From the NCBI RefSeq assembly GCF_034424315.1, contig NZ_CP139972.1, positions 5,704,001-5,768,000 of the forward strand: 64,000 bases of DNA, in the 5' to 3' direction. Shown piece by piece: positions 35,234 to 44,416 of this stretch (positions are counted from its first letter, which is position 1; the number at the start of each line of letters is the position of its first letter). Origin of the DNA: Chitinophaga sancti (GTDB lineage: Bacteria > Bacteroidota > Bacteroidia > Chitinophagales > Chitinophagaceae). The notes below the pieces were generated by a model that saw only the letters and a program-made list of their open reading frames with translations, had not been told where the DNA came from and made no database searches. A program made the position numbers and the translations under genes.

Positions 35234-37593
35234 GTACCTGGTTCAAAATAGCAATCCGTAACCTGGTACGTCATAAAACTTACGCAGGTATCAACGTTGT
35301 TGGTCTGGCACTGGCTATAGCTGCATGCCTGTTAATATATAGGGTGGTATATTTTGAACTCAGCTTTGATAATTTTCATCGGGATCGGGAAAGGATATAC
35401 AGAGTGGTGTCAGCCACACAAAATACCAGTGGCACTGAATTCTTTATGGGGGTGCCTTTCCCCCTGCCTGCTGTTTTGAGAAAGGATTACCCGCAACTGG
35501 AAAATGTAGGTGCGATTCGTCAGACGGATGGAGTGATCATTGTAGATGACAAGAAATTCAGAGAGCGGGATCGGGTGTATTATACAGAACCATCAGTGTT
35601 TGAAATTCTACATTTTAAATGGCTGTATGGCAATCCGCAACAGGCATTGTCAGCACCGGGTACCGGTGTGATGACGAAAAGTATTGCCGGGAAATATTTT
35701 GGTAGCTGGGAGGCGGCTATAGGAAAAACATTCAATCATAATAACGAAAGAATAATCAGGGTAACAGGTATTCTTGATGATCTGCCTGTAAATACTGATT
35801 TCCCGTTCGGCGTGGCGATCTCTTATGCTACTTTGTTACCGCAGTTGAAGGAGAATGACTGGTTGTCGGTCAATGAAGCACATAATGTATTGGTGAAATT
35901 ACCTGCTGGTATGGATGAAGTGCATGGCAATGCATTGCTGTCTGAATTGATTAAGAGATACAAACCACAGGAACATCGCAATGAACAATTGCAATTACAG
36001 CCCTTGTCAACCATACCTATGGATACACGGTTCCGCAATTTCAATGCGGTGTTCAGCCTGAAGATGATCAGTGGATTGATTTTGGTAGCTGTGTTTTTGT
36101 TGATCATAGGGAGTGTGAATTTTATCAATCTTGCTACAGCGCAGGCAGTGACCCGTTCCCGCGAAGTGGGCGTGCGCAAGGCATTGGGTGGTGGTAGAAA
36201 GCAATTAATGATACAGTTCCTGGCAGAAACGTTTGTCATTTCCCTGTTTGCATTGATACTGGGATTAGTGATTGGTGAATTCTGTTTGCCTGAAGTCTGT
36301 CGAATGATGCAGCTGCCCGTGCTGAAATTGTTTACTACTGACCTGGTGTTCTTTATAGTTGCATTATTACTTACTGTCACCTTGCTGGCTGGGGCTTATC
36401 CGGCATTCATTCTATCAGGATACAATCCGGTCAATGCACTAAAAGGTGCGAAGATAAATACCCATCTTTTATTCAGAAGAGTACTCGTGGTATTGCAGTT
36501 TGCGGTAGCACAGTTACTGCTCATTTGTATGCTGGTGGTGATGAGCCAGATGAACAAGGTGCTGCATGCACCACTGGGTTTTGATCAGAAAGCCGTTGTG
36601 ACGGTGTCTATACCAAAGGATAGTGTTTCAGTACAACAATTCGGATTTGTCCGTGATCAGTTGTTACAATCAAAAGGTATTAAAAATGTGAGCTTCAGTT
36701 TTACACCAGCCTCCAGTTATGGCGGTTGGTTCAGCAGACTCAGGTTCGAAGGACGTACGATCAATGATCTGGATGTGGATTTAAAATTTGCGGATCACTC
36801 ATTCGTCAACACTTATGGAATGCAGCTGATAGCGGGCAGTAATTATACTGCTGCGGATACTGCCAATGGTTTTGTGGTGAATGAAACGCTTGCAAAGAAA
36901 TTGGGTTATCCCCAGTCTGCTGATATGCTGGGTAAGCGAATGGCATTCTTTGATGACCAGGTATCAGGGCTTGTTATTGGTGTAGTAAAGGATTTCAGGG
37001 CGAATAGCCTGAAGGAACCAGTATTACCGCTGGTATTAATGAACAACTCATCCTGGTATCGTACACTGAATATAAAGATCGATCCGGACCAGCTGCAGGC
37101 AGCGATGGCGGCCATGGAAAAGACCTTTAAAATGGCCTGGCCGGCTTATCTCTATGAATATGAATTTATGGATGATTTGCTAAAAGATTTTTACCAGGAG
37201 GAAATACAGTTATCTGTTATGTATAGGTTGTTTGCTTTTGTAGCGATGTTTATTTCCTGCCTGGGATTATATGGGCTTGTGTCTCTCATGGTGGTGCAGC
37301 GCAGAAAAGAGGTAGGCATCCGGAAGGTACTGGGTGCTTCTGTGATGGATGTGCTGGTATTATTATCAAAAGAATTCACGCTGCTGGTCATCGTAGGTTT
37401 TATCATTGCGGCTCCGATAGCTGCCTGGTTTATGCAGGGATGGCTGGCCACTTTCAATGTAAGAATTGGATTACAGGCGAATATATTTTTACTCACGATA
37501 GGAGGGGCTTTAACCATTGCATGGATGACGGTTGGCATGCGTACAATCAATGCAGCTTTGGCCAATCCGGCAAAAGCAATGAGAACCGAATAA
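35230..37593 (+). CDS. FtsX/MacB-type ABC permease 2
   Basis: A 787-residue paralogue of the preceding permease with the same two-half layout: REVGVRKALGGGRKQLMIQF in the first FtsX domain and RKEVGIRKVLGASVMDVLVL in the second, ending NPAKAMRTE. The periplasmic domains differ strongly from those of permeases 1 and 3, so each may recognise a different substrate or form a hetero-oligomer. It is translationally coupled to permease 1. Confidence 0.93.
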   Translation: MSTWFKIAIRNLVRHKTYAGINVVGLALAIAACLLIYRVVYFELSFDNFHRDRERIYRVVSATQNTSGTEFFMGVPFPLPAVLRKDYPQLENVGAIRQTDGVIIVDDKKFRERDRVYYTEPSVFEILHFKWLYGNPQQALSAPGTGVMTKSIAGKYFGSWEAAIGKTFNHNNERIIRVTGILDDLPVNTDFPFGVAISYATLLPQLKENDWLSVNEAHNVLVKLPAGMDEVHGNALLSELIKRYKPQEHRNEQLQLQPLSTIPMDTRFRNFNAVFSLKMISGLILVAVFLLIIGSVNFINLATAQAVTRSREVGVRKALGGGRKQLMIQFLAETFVISLFALILGLVIGEFCLPEVCRMMQLPVLKLFTTDLVFFIVALLLTVTLLAGAYPAFILSGYNPVNALKGAKINTHLLFRRVLVVLQFAVAQLLLICMLVVMSQMNKVLHAPLGFDQKAVVTVSIPKDSVSVQQFGFVRDQLLQSKGIKNVSFSFTPASSYGGWFSRLRFEGRTINDLDVDLKFADHSFVNTYGMQLIAGSNYTAADTANGFVVNETLAKKLGYPQSADMLGKRMAFFDDQVSGLVIGVVKDFRANSLKEPVLPLVLMNNSSWYRTLNIKIDPDQLQAAMAAMEKTFKMAWPAYLYEYEFMDDLLKDFYQEEIQLSVMYRLFAFVAMFISCLGLYGLVSLMVVQRRKEVGIRKVLGASVMDVLVLLSKEFTLLVIVGFIIAAPIAAWFMQGWLATFNVRIGLQANIFLLTIGGALTIAWMTVGMRTINAALANPAKAMRTE

Positions 37594-37606
37594 ATTAAAC
37601 AAGGGT

Positions 37607-40021
37607 ATGTTCTATAACTATATAAAAATAGGATGGCGCAACCTGATGCGTCAGAAAGTTTTTTCTGCGATTAATATTGTGGGAATGACGGTCGCCTTTT
37701 GTGTTGCCTTTCTCTTAGGTATTGCGGCTTATTTTGAATGGTCTTACGATCAGTTTCACACAAATAAAAATGGTGTCTTCCTGGTATATACGGCTGAACG
37801 TATGGTAGATGGAAGCGTGCAAAATAATAGTAGTCATGCTGCGGTATTTGGACCTACCATTGAAAAGGAGTGTAGTGCAGTGCAGGCGGCTAGCCGTTTT
37901 GCCTGGGATTATGAAGCCGTTTCTTACAAAGAGAAATCACTGGACCTGTCAGTAAATTTCGTAGATCCTGCTTTTCTTTCTATGTTCAGTTTCCCTGTGC
38001 TGGAAGGAGATAAAAATGCATTGCGGCAGGCCAGTCATATTTTGATTACTAAAAAGGCTGCAGACAAATTGTTCCCTGGGGAATCTCCCATTGGCAAGCT
38101 GGTGCAGATTAACATGAATAATCATTTGCAGCCTTTCACTATTGCAGGTATAATGGCAGATGTACCACGTAATAGCAGTATCAGTTTTGAAGTGCTTTGT
38201 AGTTTTCAGAATGTAATATCTGCGTTACCGGATCCTAATACCTGGGATAACCAGGCTTACCAGGTATTTGTACAGCTGCGGCCTCATACCAGCCCTACTA
38301 TGCTGGAAACGCAAATGAATGACGTCATTCAACGCTACAGGACCAATAAACTGAGCAGCATGAAGGAGAATGGGGTTACGCCTGGTGCTGATGGCAAATT
38401 ATTATCTATGCATACTTTGCCCCTGGCAGATATGCATTTCAGAGAAGAGGGGAATACAGGAGGGGGAATCAACCCGTTTTATCCCTGGATGTTGGTGATC
38501 ATGGCGCTGCTGATTGTAGGTACTGCCAGCATCAATTTCATCAATCTGAGTATGGGCAGATCTTTTACCCGGGCAGGGGAGATAGGGTTGCGGAAGGCAT
38601 TGGGAGCAGTACGTAATCAACTTATTATGCAGTTCTGGTGTGAGGCCCTGATTGTTTGTACAGTTGCATTCATTGCCAGTCTTGTTTTGGGAGCATTGCT
38701 GTTACCTGCTTTCAACCGTTTATTCAGTTATCACCTGAGCTTTTCCATCTTATTGAATGTAAAATTGATAAGCTGGACGATTGTCGCCTTCTTCTTTGTA
38801 ACAGTACTGGCAGGCGGTTATCCTGCATGGCTGGTGGCCCGTACCAACCTGATTGAAGTGCTGAAAGGCAAAATGAGCCTGGGCAAAAGTGGTTTCCTGA
38901 GAAACACTTTGATCATCGTGCAGTTTGTGGTGGCAGTATTACTTATCAGTTCTACGGCTATCCTCTGGCAACAGCTTAATTACCTCCGTACCCGGCCTAT
39001 GGGCTTTGATACAGAGCAGGTGATCAGTGTTCCGATAACGGGCAATGTAGATGCTACTAAAGTACTGGCTCGTATACAACAGCAACTGAATGGAGATCCA
39101 CATGTTATTTCCAGCACCGCCTCTTACATGAACCTGGGAGCTGGCCTGGCTGGTGGGGAATCTACCTGGAAAGTAGGTTTTGACTTTAAGGGACATGAAG
39201 CAAAAGCGGTATGGGTACCGGTGGAATATGATTATCTGCAAACATTAGGACTAAAGCTGGTGGCTGGCAGAGATTTCTCCAGGTCATACGGGGCTGACTC
39301 CAATACGGTGATCGTGAATGAAAAGCTGGCGGCGACATTAGATGGCGGAAAGGATGTGATAGGTCAGCATTTTGAGTTCGACGGACAGCAAATACAGATT
39401 ATTGGAATTATAAAAGACTTTAACTTTAAATCACTGCGTCAGGGGATTGGCCCCCTGGCATTGAAACTAACGCCTTCATTGGGGGCAGCAGCTATATTTG
39501 TAAAGGTAAAACCCGCTGACCTGCCGGGTGCAATGGCAGCTGTGGAGAAGGCCTGGAGAGCGGTGGTGCCACAGGGAGACTTTAAAGGTTCGTTTCTGAA
39601 TGAGAATGTAAACCGGATGTACGAAGCTGAGGCCAGGTTAGCGACCATTATTGTTTGTAGTGCTGTACTGGCCATCCTTATTTCTTGTATGGGTTTGTTT
39701 GCAGTAGCCGTACTGGTGATCGGGCAGCGTAACAGGGAGATAGGTATCCGCAAGGTAATGGGTGCTTCTGTAGGCAGTATTGTTACCCTGCTGTCAGCAG
39801 GATTTTTGAAACTGGTGGCTATTGCCATTGTGATTGCTAGCCCAATGGCCTGGTATATTATGAGTACCTGGCTACAGCATTTTGCTTATCGTATCCAAAT
39901 CCAATGGTGGTTATTTATCCTCGTTGGACTGGCAGCGCTCATTATAGCATTTTTTACTATCAGTATACAAACGATAAGAACAGCATTCATGAATCCTGTA
40001 AAATCGATCAAAACAGCATAA
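37607..40021 (+). CDS. FtsX/MacB-type ABC permease 3
   Basis: An 804-residue third paralogue, with AGEIGLRKALGAVRNQLIMQ and NREIGIRKVMGASVGSIVTL in its FtsX domains and NPVKSIKTA at the end. It starts 13 bp after permease 2 and stops 3 bp before ATPase 2. Three consecutive permeases between two ATPases suggest either alternative pairings or a mixed complex. Confidence 0.93.
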   Translation: MFYNYIKIGWRNLMRQKVFSAINIVGMTVAFCVAFLLGIAAYFEWSYDQFHTNKNGVFLVYTAERMVDGSVQNNSSHAAVFGPTIEKECSAVQAASRFAWDYEAVSYKEKSLDLSVNFVDPAFLSMFSFPVLEGDKNALRQASHILITKKAADKLFPGESPIGKLVQINMNNHLQPFTIAGIMADVPRNSSISFEVLCSFQNVISALPDPNTWDNQAYQVFVQLRPHTSPTMLETQMNDVIQRYRTNKLSSMKENGVTPGADGKLLSMHTLPLADMHFREEGNTGGGINPFYPWMLVIMALLIVGTASINFINLSMGRSFTRAGEIGLRKALGAVRNQLIMQFWCEALIVCTVAFIASLVLGALLLPAFNRLFSYHLSFSILLNVKLISWTIVAFFFVTVLAGGYPAWLVARTNLIEVLKGKMSLGKSGFLRNTLIIVQFVVAVLLISSTAILWQQLNYLRTRPMGFDTEQVISVPITGNVDATKVLARIQQQLNGDPHVISSTASYMNLGAGLAGGESTWKVGFDFKGHEAKAVWVPVEYDYLQTLGLKLVAGRDFSRSYGADSNTVIVNEKLAATLDGGKDVIGQHFEFDGQQIQIIGIIKDFNFKSLRQGIGPLALKLTPSLGAAAIFVKVKPADLPGAMAAVEKAWRAVVPQGDFKGSFLNENVNRMYEAEARLATIIVCSAVLAILISCMGLFAVAVLVIGQRNREIGIRKVMGASVGSIVTLLSAGFLKLVAIAIVIASPMAWYIMSTWLQHFAYRIQIQWWLFILVGLAALIIAFFTISIQTIRTAFMNPVKSIKTA

Positions 40022-40024
40022 ATA

Positions 40025-40687
40025 ATGATACAGCTTAAACACATTTCAAAATATTATCCCGTAGGATTTGGCAAAAATGAAATATTGAAAGATATTGACC
40101 TCACAATATTTGAAGGAGAGTTTGTATCCATTATGGGTCCTTCCGGCTCAGGAAAATCTACCTTACTGCATATCCTGGGATTACTGGAAGAACCTTCACA
40201 GGGAGAATACTTATTCGAAGGAGAGCCGGTACACAAGATGAATGAGAAGAAGCGTACCCAGTTGCACCGTGGCTCCATCGGTTTTGTGTTCCAGGCTTAT
40301 CACCTGATAGATGAACTGACGGTTTATGAAAACATAGAAACACCACTTTTATATAAGAACATCCCATCAGCGGAAAGAAAGAGCCGTGTAGCAGATGTAC
40401 TTGACAGGTTTAATATTGTAGCAAAGAAGGATTTGTTTCCCAATCAGCTTTCCGGCGGACAGCAACAACTGGTGGGCATTGCCCGTGCCATAGTAGCTGA
40501 ACCGAGGGTGATACTGGCCGACGAACCCACTGGTAATCTACATTCTGATCAGGCAAAAGAGATCATGGAATTATTCAAGCAGCTTAACCAAAGAGACAAG
40601 ATCACCATTATACAGGTTACACACTCCGAGTTAAACGCAACCTACGGTCAGCGAATTATACAAATCCGCGACGGGAAAATCGCATAA
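40025..40687 (+). CDS. MacB/LolD-type ABC transporter ATPase 2 (variant signature and D-loop)
   Basis: A 220-residue ATPase with normal Walker A GPSGSGKST, Q-loop FVFQAYHLIDELT, Walker B VILADEP and H-loop VTHSE. The signature reads LSGGQQQLVGIARA instead of the usual QQRVAIARA. The D-loop reads TGNLHSDQ, where ATPase 1 has TGNLDS, so the D-loop Asp is His. I recall the NLHS form from other Bacteroidota ABC proteins. It may hydrolyse ATP with altered dimer coupling. It ends the first block of the array, before a strong terminator. Confidence 0.93.
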   Translation: MIQLKHISKYYPVGFGKNEILKDIDLTIFEGEFVSIMGPSGSGKSTLLHILGLLEEPSQGEYLFEGEPVHKMNEKKRTQLHRGSIGFVFQAYHLIDELTVYENIETPLLYKNIPSAERKSRVADVLDRFNIVAKKDLFPNQLSGGQQQLVGIARAIVAEPRVILADEPTGNLHSDQAKEIMELFKQLNQRDKITIIQVTHSELNATYGQRIIQIRDGKIA

Positions 40688-40711
40688 TCAGGGAGTTAAT
40701 AATTTAATAAT

Positions 40712-40785
40712 CCGGCGTTTAAAGTCTCCTGGGTGCAGCAGTATAGCCATTTTGTCCGCTGCAGACTTTGAACGCCGGTTTTTTT
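40712..40785 (+). terminator. Terminator between ATPase 2 and the TolC-like gene
   Basis: A 16-bp stem (40712-40727 with 40763-40778, one wobble) encloses a smaller GCAGC/GCTGC helix, and seven T follow. The TolC-like gene therefore needs its own promoter or read-through. Confidence 0.85.
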
Positions 40786-40850
40786 ACCGTGAAGGGATCG
40801 TTTTTCACGCTTTTATAAAGAAAATCTTTATGTTATCATTACAATTATTA

Positions 40851-40858
40851 TATTTTTG
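40851..40858 (+). promoter_or_regulatory. -7 box (TATTTTTG) for the TolC-like gene
   Basis: An exact TAnnTTTG match with TTTA 20 nt upstream as a possible -33. It ends 7 nt before the chosen ATG, so the message would be nearly leaderless. Confidence 0.5.
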
Positions 40859-40865
40859 GAATGTC

Positions 40866-42323
40866 ATGAAATTATCCAAGTACCCGGGATGTGTCCTGGC
40901 AATTTGTTTGTTGTTGGCTAACACTGTAGCAACTAAAGCACAGGATACCTGGAGCCTTCAGCGTTCCGTAGATTATGCCCTGGCGAATAACATCGATATC
41001 AGGCAGCAGTCCGTTCAGAAAAGATTGGCTGAACTGACGCTGAAGCAAAGTAAGCTTGTACAGATACCAACCCTGAGCGGTGGGGTGAATGGTAACTTTG
41101 CAAACGGGCGTAGTATTGACCCCAATACCAACAGCTTCATTACCTCTGCGGTAACCTCTTATAGTGCAGGCTTGTCAGCAGGTGCGAACATCTTTAATTT
41201 CTTCTATCAGCAGAATGTAATTGCATCCAATAAGTACAATTATCAGGCACAGGATAAGTTGTTGGAAAAAGCCAGGAACGATGTTGCCTTTAATATTGCG
41301 ACTGCTTTTTTACAAATATTGCTGAATACGGAGCAGGTGCATATCAGTGAGGTGCAGGTAAAGCTGACCATGGACAACCTTGCAAATACCAAAAAGCTGG
41401 TAATAGCGGGTTCTGTACCGGAAAGTAATCAGGCAGACCTGGAAGCACAGCTGGCTACAGATAGTGTAACGCTGGTAAATGCCCAGAACCAGGTAATTCA
41501 GTCTACGCTGCAAATGAAAGCCCTGTTGAACCTGAGTTTTGATCAGCCTTATGTTCCACAGATCCCTGATAATATTGCGGAGATTCCTTTGCCAAGGCTG
41601 GACGAGGTAGATCCTGAGATGGTATATAGTGCAGCAAATTCTAATAACCCGCTGATAAAAGCAGATCAGTTGCTGGTAAAATCCAGTGAGCGATCTTATG
41701 CTGCTTACAGGGCACAAATGTACCCATCCATCACAGCTTCCGGGCAGGCGTATAGCAGTTATGCAAACAGTGCGAAGAATGCTACGCCGGTTTCAATTAA
41801 AACTGTTGAGGATGTACAGATCGGAACAGTGGATGTAGGTGCTTCCACCTATAAGGTATATACTAAGTCTTATACCTATAATTATGAGTTTTCCACCATT
41901 CCATTAAGCACGCAGCTTGACAACAACTTTAAGCAGACCCTTGGCCTGTCTCTCAATATTCCTATTTTGAATGGCTGGACTTACCGCACCAATATGCAGA
42001 AGGCAAAACTGAATATTGAAACGCAGAAGCTGACGATGGAAAAGGATAACCAGAAACTGCGTCAGGATATTTATACCGCCCATGCAAATGCAGTATCTGC
42101 TATACAAAAGTATTATGCAGCATCCAGAGGTGTAGATGCATCCCAGAAGGCATATGATTTTGCCACTAAACGATTTGATCTGGGTTTAATGAATACGATT
42201 GACTATATTACTACACAAAGCAAGTTGTTCAATGCGCAGATCAATAAGGTTTCCGCGCAATACGACTATATATTTAAAATGAAGCTTCTGGAGTTTTACA
42301 GGGATCAAAAAATAGCGCTGTAG
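40866..42323 (+). CDS. TolC-family outer-membrane efflux channel
   Basis: A 485-residue protein starting at ATG 40866 with a Sec signal peptide (about 1-25, cleavage near ATKAQ). Two outer-membrane-factor halves follow, recognisable from SVDYALANNIDIRQQSVQKR and repeated in the second half from about residue 265, with long helical hairpins. TolC proteins form trimeric channels across the outer membrane and periplasm. It is preceded by a terminator and its own promoter, and followed 37 bp later by adaptor 2, so channel and adaptor 2 form a second transcription unit. Confidence 0.93.
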   Translation: MKLSKYPGCVLAICLLLANTVATKAQDTWSLQRSVDYALANNIDIRQQSVQKRLAELTLKQSKLVQIPTLSGGVNGNFANGRSIDPNTNSFITSAVTSYSAGLSAGANIFNFFYQQNVIASNKYNYQAQDKLLEKARNDVAFNIATAFLQILLNTEQVHISEVQVKLTMDNLANTKKLVIAGSVPESNQADLEAQLATDSVTLVNAQNQVIQSTLQMKALLNLSFDQPYVPQIPDNIAEIPLPRLDEVDPEMVYSAANSNNPLIKADQLLVKSSERSYAAYRAQMYPSITASGQAYSSYANSAKNATPVSIKTVEDVQIGTVDVGASTYKVYTKSYTYNYEFSTIPLSTQLDNNFKQTLGLSLNIPILNGWTYRTNMQKAKLNIETQKLTMEKDNQKLRQDIYTAHANAVSAIQKYYAASRGVDASQKAYDFATKRFDLGLMNTIDYITTQSKLFNAQINKVSAQYDYIFKMKLLEFYRDQKIAL

Positions 42324-42360
42324 CAAGGCGAATCCCGCTCCTTTTGAAATACACCGGCAT

Positions 42361-43671
42361 ATGAAGAAAAAAAGAAAAAAGACACTCATCTGGATACTTG
42401 TTATTGTTTTCCTGATCATTGTTTCCATTTGGGTTACCGTTGCCAGCAAGCGATCTGAGGGTATTAAGGTTGCTATAGAGCAGGCCGGATATAAAGACAT
42501 TATAGAAGTAGTGTCTGCGAACGGAAAGGTTTACCCGGAAACAGAAGTAAAAGTCAGTTCTGACGTATCCGGTGAAATCGTTGACCTTCCGGTCATAGAA
42601 GGAGATTCCGTAAGAAAAGGACAGGTTCTGGTAAAGATCTATGCAGATGTGTATGGTTCTATGAGGGATAAAGCCAATGCCGCCCTCAGCCAGGCACAGG
42701 CCCAGCAGGCTAATAGTGCTGCCTCACTGGCCGCTTACAAAGCTAAACTGGATCAGACTAAGCTGGCGTATGATCGTAATAAAGAATTGTTTGCCCAGAA
42801 GGTAGTGTCCCGCAGTGAGTTTGAAACCGCAGAGGGAACCTATCGCTCTGCCCTGGCAGATTATAACGCTGCCGTAGAATCGGTGAACAGTAACCGTTTT
42901 GCTGTAGCCAGCGCCCGCGCAGGCCTTACAGAAGCCAATACTAACCTGAACAGAACTACTATCGTTGCGCCTATGAATGGGATCGTATCCCTGTTGCCTA
43001 TGAAGAAAGGCGAGCGTGTGGTAGGTACTGCACAGATGACCGGTACAGAAATTATGCGTATAGCCGATCTGAATACAATGGAAGTACAGGTTGATGTGGG
43101 AGAAAACGATATTCCCCGTGTAAAATACAACGACACTGCCATCATAGAGGTCGATGCCTATAATAGCCGCAAGTTCAAAGGGATCGTCACCCAGATAGCG
43201 AGTTCCAGTAAAAATGCAGCTACCAGCACTTCAACAACGGCATCTTCTGCTGACCAGGTTACGAATTATGTAGTGCACATCCGTATTCTGCAGGAGAGCT
43301 ACAAGGACCTGATCACTGGCAAAAAACCTTACCCTTTCCGCCCGGGCATGAGTGCATCCGTCGATATTCAAACCCAGCGCAAGAATAACGTACTTTCAGT
43401 TCCTATCAATGCTGTGACCAAAGAGAGAGGTGAAAATGCAAAAGATAATAACGAAGTGGTGTTCATGCTGCAGCCTGATAAAACAGTTAAGCAGGTGAGG
43501 GTAACTACCGGTGTGCAGGATAATGATTACATAGAAATCCTGTCAGGGATTAAAAAAGGAGAGGCAGTGGTGACAGCACCTTATGCAGCCGTGTCCAAAG
43601 ACCTGGCAAATGATAAGAAAGTGAAGGTGGTCGCTAAGAAGGATCTCTTTGAAGGCACTGCTAACCAATAA
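42361..43671 (+). CDS. HlyD/MacA-family periplasmic adaptor 2
   Basis: A 436-residue adaptor with an N-terminal basic anchor and membrane span (about 8-27), a lipoyl half (SSDVSGEIVDLPVIEGDSVR), a coiled-coil hairpin of about 85 residues that is Ala/Gln-rich, a second lipoyl half (RTTIVAPMNGIVSLLPMKKG), a beta-barrel and a C-terminal domain. It is clearly different in sequence from adaptor 1. With the adjacent TolC-like gene it can pair with one of the upstream permease-ATPase sets; no further ABC gene follows. Confidence 0.92.
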   Translation: MKKKRKKTLIWILVIVFLIIVSIWVTVASKRSEGIKVAIEQAGYKDIIEVVSANGKVYPETEVKVSSDVSGEIVDLPVIEGDSVRKGQVLVKIYADVYGSMRDKANAALSQAQAQQANSAASLAAYKAKLDQTKLAYDRNKELFAQKVVSRSEFETAEGTYRSALADYNAAVESVNSNRFAVASARAGLTEANTNLNRTTIVAPMNGIVSLLPMKKGERVVGTAQMTGTEIMRIADLNTMEVQVDVGENDIPRVKYNDTAIIEVDAYNSRKFKGIVTQIASSSKNAATSTSTTASSADQVTNYVVHIRILQESYKDLITGKKPYPFRPGMSASVDIQTQRKNNVLSVPINAVTKERGENAKDNNEVVFMLQPDKTVKQVRVTTGVQDNDYIEILSGIKKGEAVVTAPYAAVSKDLANDKKVKVVAKKDLFEGTANQ

Positions 43672-43782
43672 TTACAGCTACCTCTTTTTGGGGTGAAGAC
43701 TTGTTTTATTTTACAGCCAACGCAATCAATGGCGGTAATTTTAGGGAGTTTTAAAATTTGAATCATTACTCTTTTTTATAAG

Positions 43783-43815
43783 AAACGCTTCTGCTCAACA
43801 GGCAGAAGCGTTTTT
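43783..43815 (+). terminator. Terminator of the TolC/adaptor 2 unit
   Basis: A 12-bp stem (AAACGCTTCTGC with GCAGAAGCGTTT) has a 7-nt loop and TTTTT. Confidence 0.92.
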
Positions 43816-43924
43816 GTTTTTGATTAACAAATACTGGTCAGATCTTTGCCTATATGTTGTAACGCATAAGTTATCTGAGTCTACAACTGTTCATCTAAAT
43901 AATTATAGACGGAAACTACAGTAT

Positions 43925-43953
43925 TGGGCATATTCACTTGTTGGATATGCCCA
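43925..43953. repeat. Hairpin upstream of the H1-like gene
   Basis: A perfect 9-bp inverted repeat (TGGGCATAT/ATATGCCCA) has an 11-nt loop and no T-run, so it is not a plain terminator. The rest of 43816-44055 shows no gene. Confidence 0.55.
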
Positions 43954-43987
43954 TTTACATTATTTGCCTTACGTTATCATGAAAAAC

Positions 43988-44007
43988 TTAACATTGGGCA
44001 ATGTTAA
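43988..44007. promoter_or_regulatory. 20-bp perfect palindrome, candidate operator of the H1-like gene
   Basis: TTAACATTGGGCAATGTTAA has 9-bp arms around GG. It is followed directly by a second palindrome, TTTAATATTAAA (44008-44019). It lies 48 bp upstream of ATG 44056, where a dimeric repressor would act. No regulator is encoded beside it. Confidence 0.5.
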
Positions 44008-44055
44008 TTTAATATTAAATTTATGTTATCACATTAAGCAAATATTTAAGAGGTT

Positions 44056-44331
44056 ATGTCAAGTACCAAAACACCCAAAGCTGGAAAATCCACCAGCAAA
44101 GATGCCCGTCATGATATTGAGAAAAAATTGGATTTACTGCTCGTTGATCTGAAAAAGGACCTGGGAGACACAAAGTTCAAAAGCAGAATTAAGAAGGCTG
44201 CGAAATTGTTAAGTAAAGGTGTGGAGAAAGCAAAGAAAAAAGCTTTAAACGCAAAAAAGAAAACCAAACCAGCGAAGGCTGTTAAGGCAAAAAAAGCGAC
44301 AGCAGTTGCTGCGACAGTAGCAGCTGAGTAG
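44056..44331 (+). CDS. Histone H1-like Lys/Ala-rich protein
   Basis: A 91-residue, highly basic protein. Residues 15-60 look helical (HDIEKKLDLLLVDLKKDLGD, then KSRIKKAAKLLSKGVEKAKK). The tail is a low-complexity run of Lys and Ala with KKTKPAKAVKAKKATA, like the C-terminal tail of histone H1. It is probably a non-specific DNA-binding nucleoid protein. The monocistronic position, strong upstream palindromes and hairpin-rich 3' region suggest tight control. The exact family is not recognised. Confidence 0.75.
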   Translation: MSSTKTPKAGKSTSKDARHDIEKKLDLLLVDLKKDLGDTKFKSRIKKAAKLLSKGVEKAKKKALNAKKKTKPAKAVKAKKATAVAATVAAE

Positions 44332-44351
44332 GTAACATACATTTTGTTACG

Positions 44352-44390
44352 ACGCCCACTTATACAGTACATGCTGGTATATGTGGGCGT
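44352..44390. repeat. Hairpin after the H1-like gene
   Basis: ACGCCCAC pairs with GTGGGCGT (44352-44359 with 44383-44390), with an inner TATAC/GTATA. There is no immediate T-run. It is a likely 3' stem of the H1-like message. Confidence 0.5.
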
Positions 44391-44416
44391 TCTAGTATAT
44401 ATTTAGGCCTTTTTGT

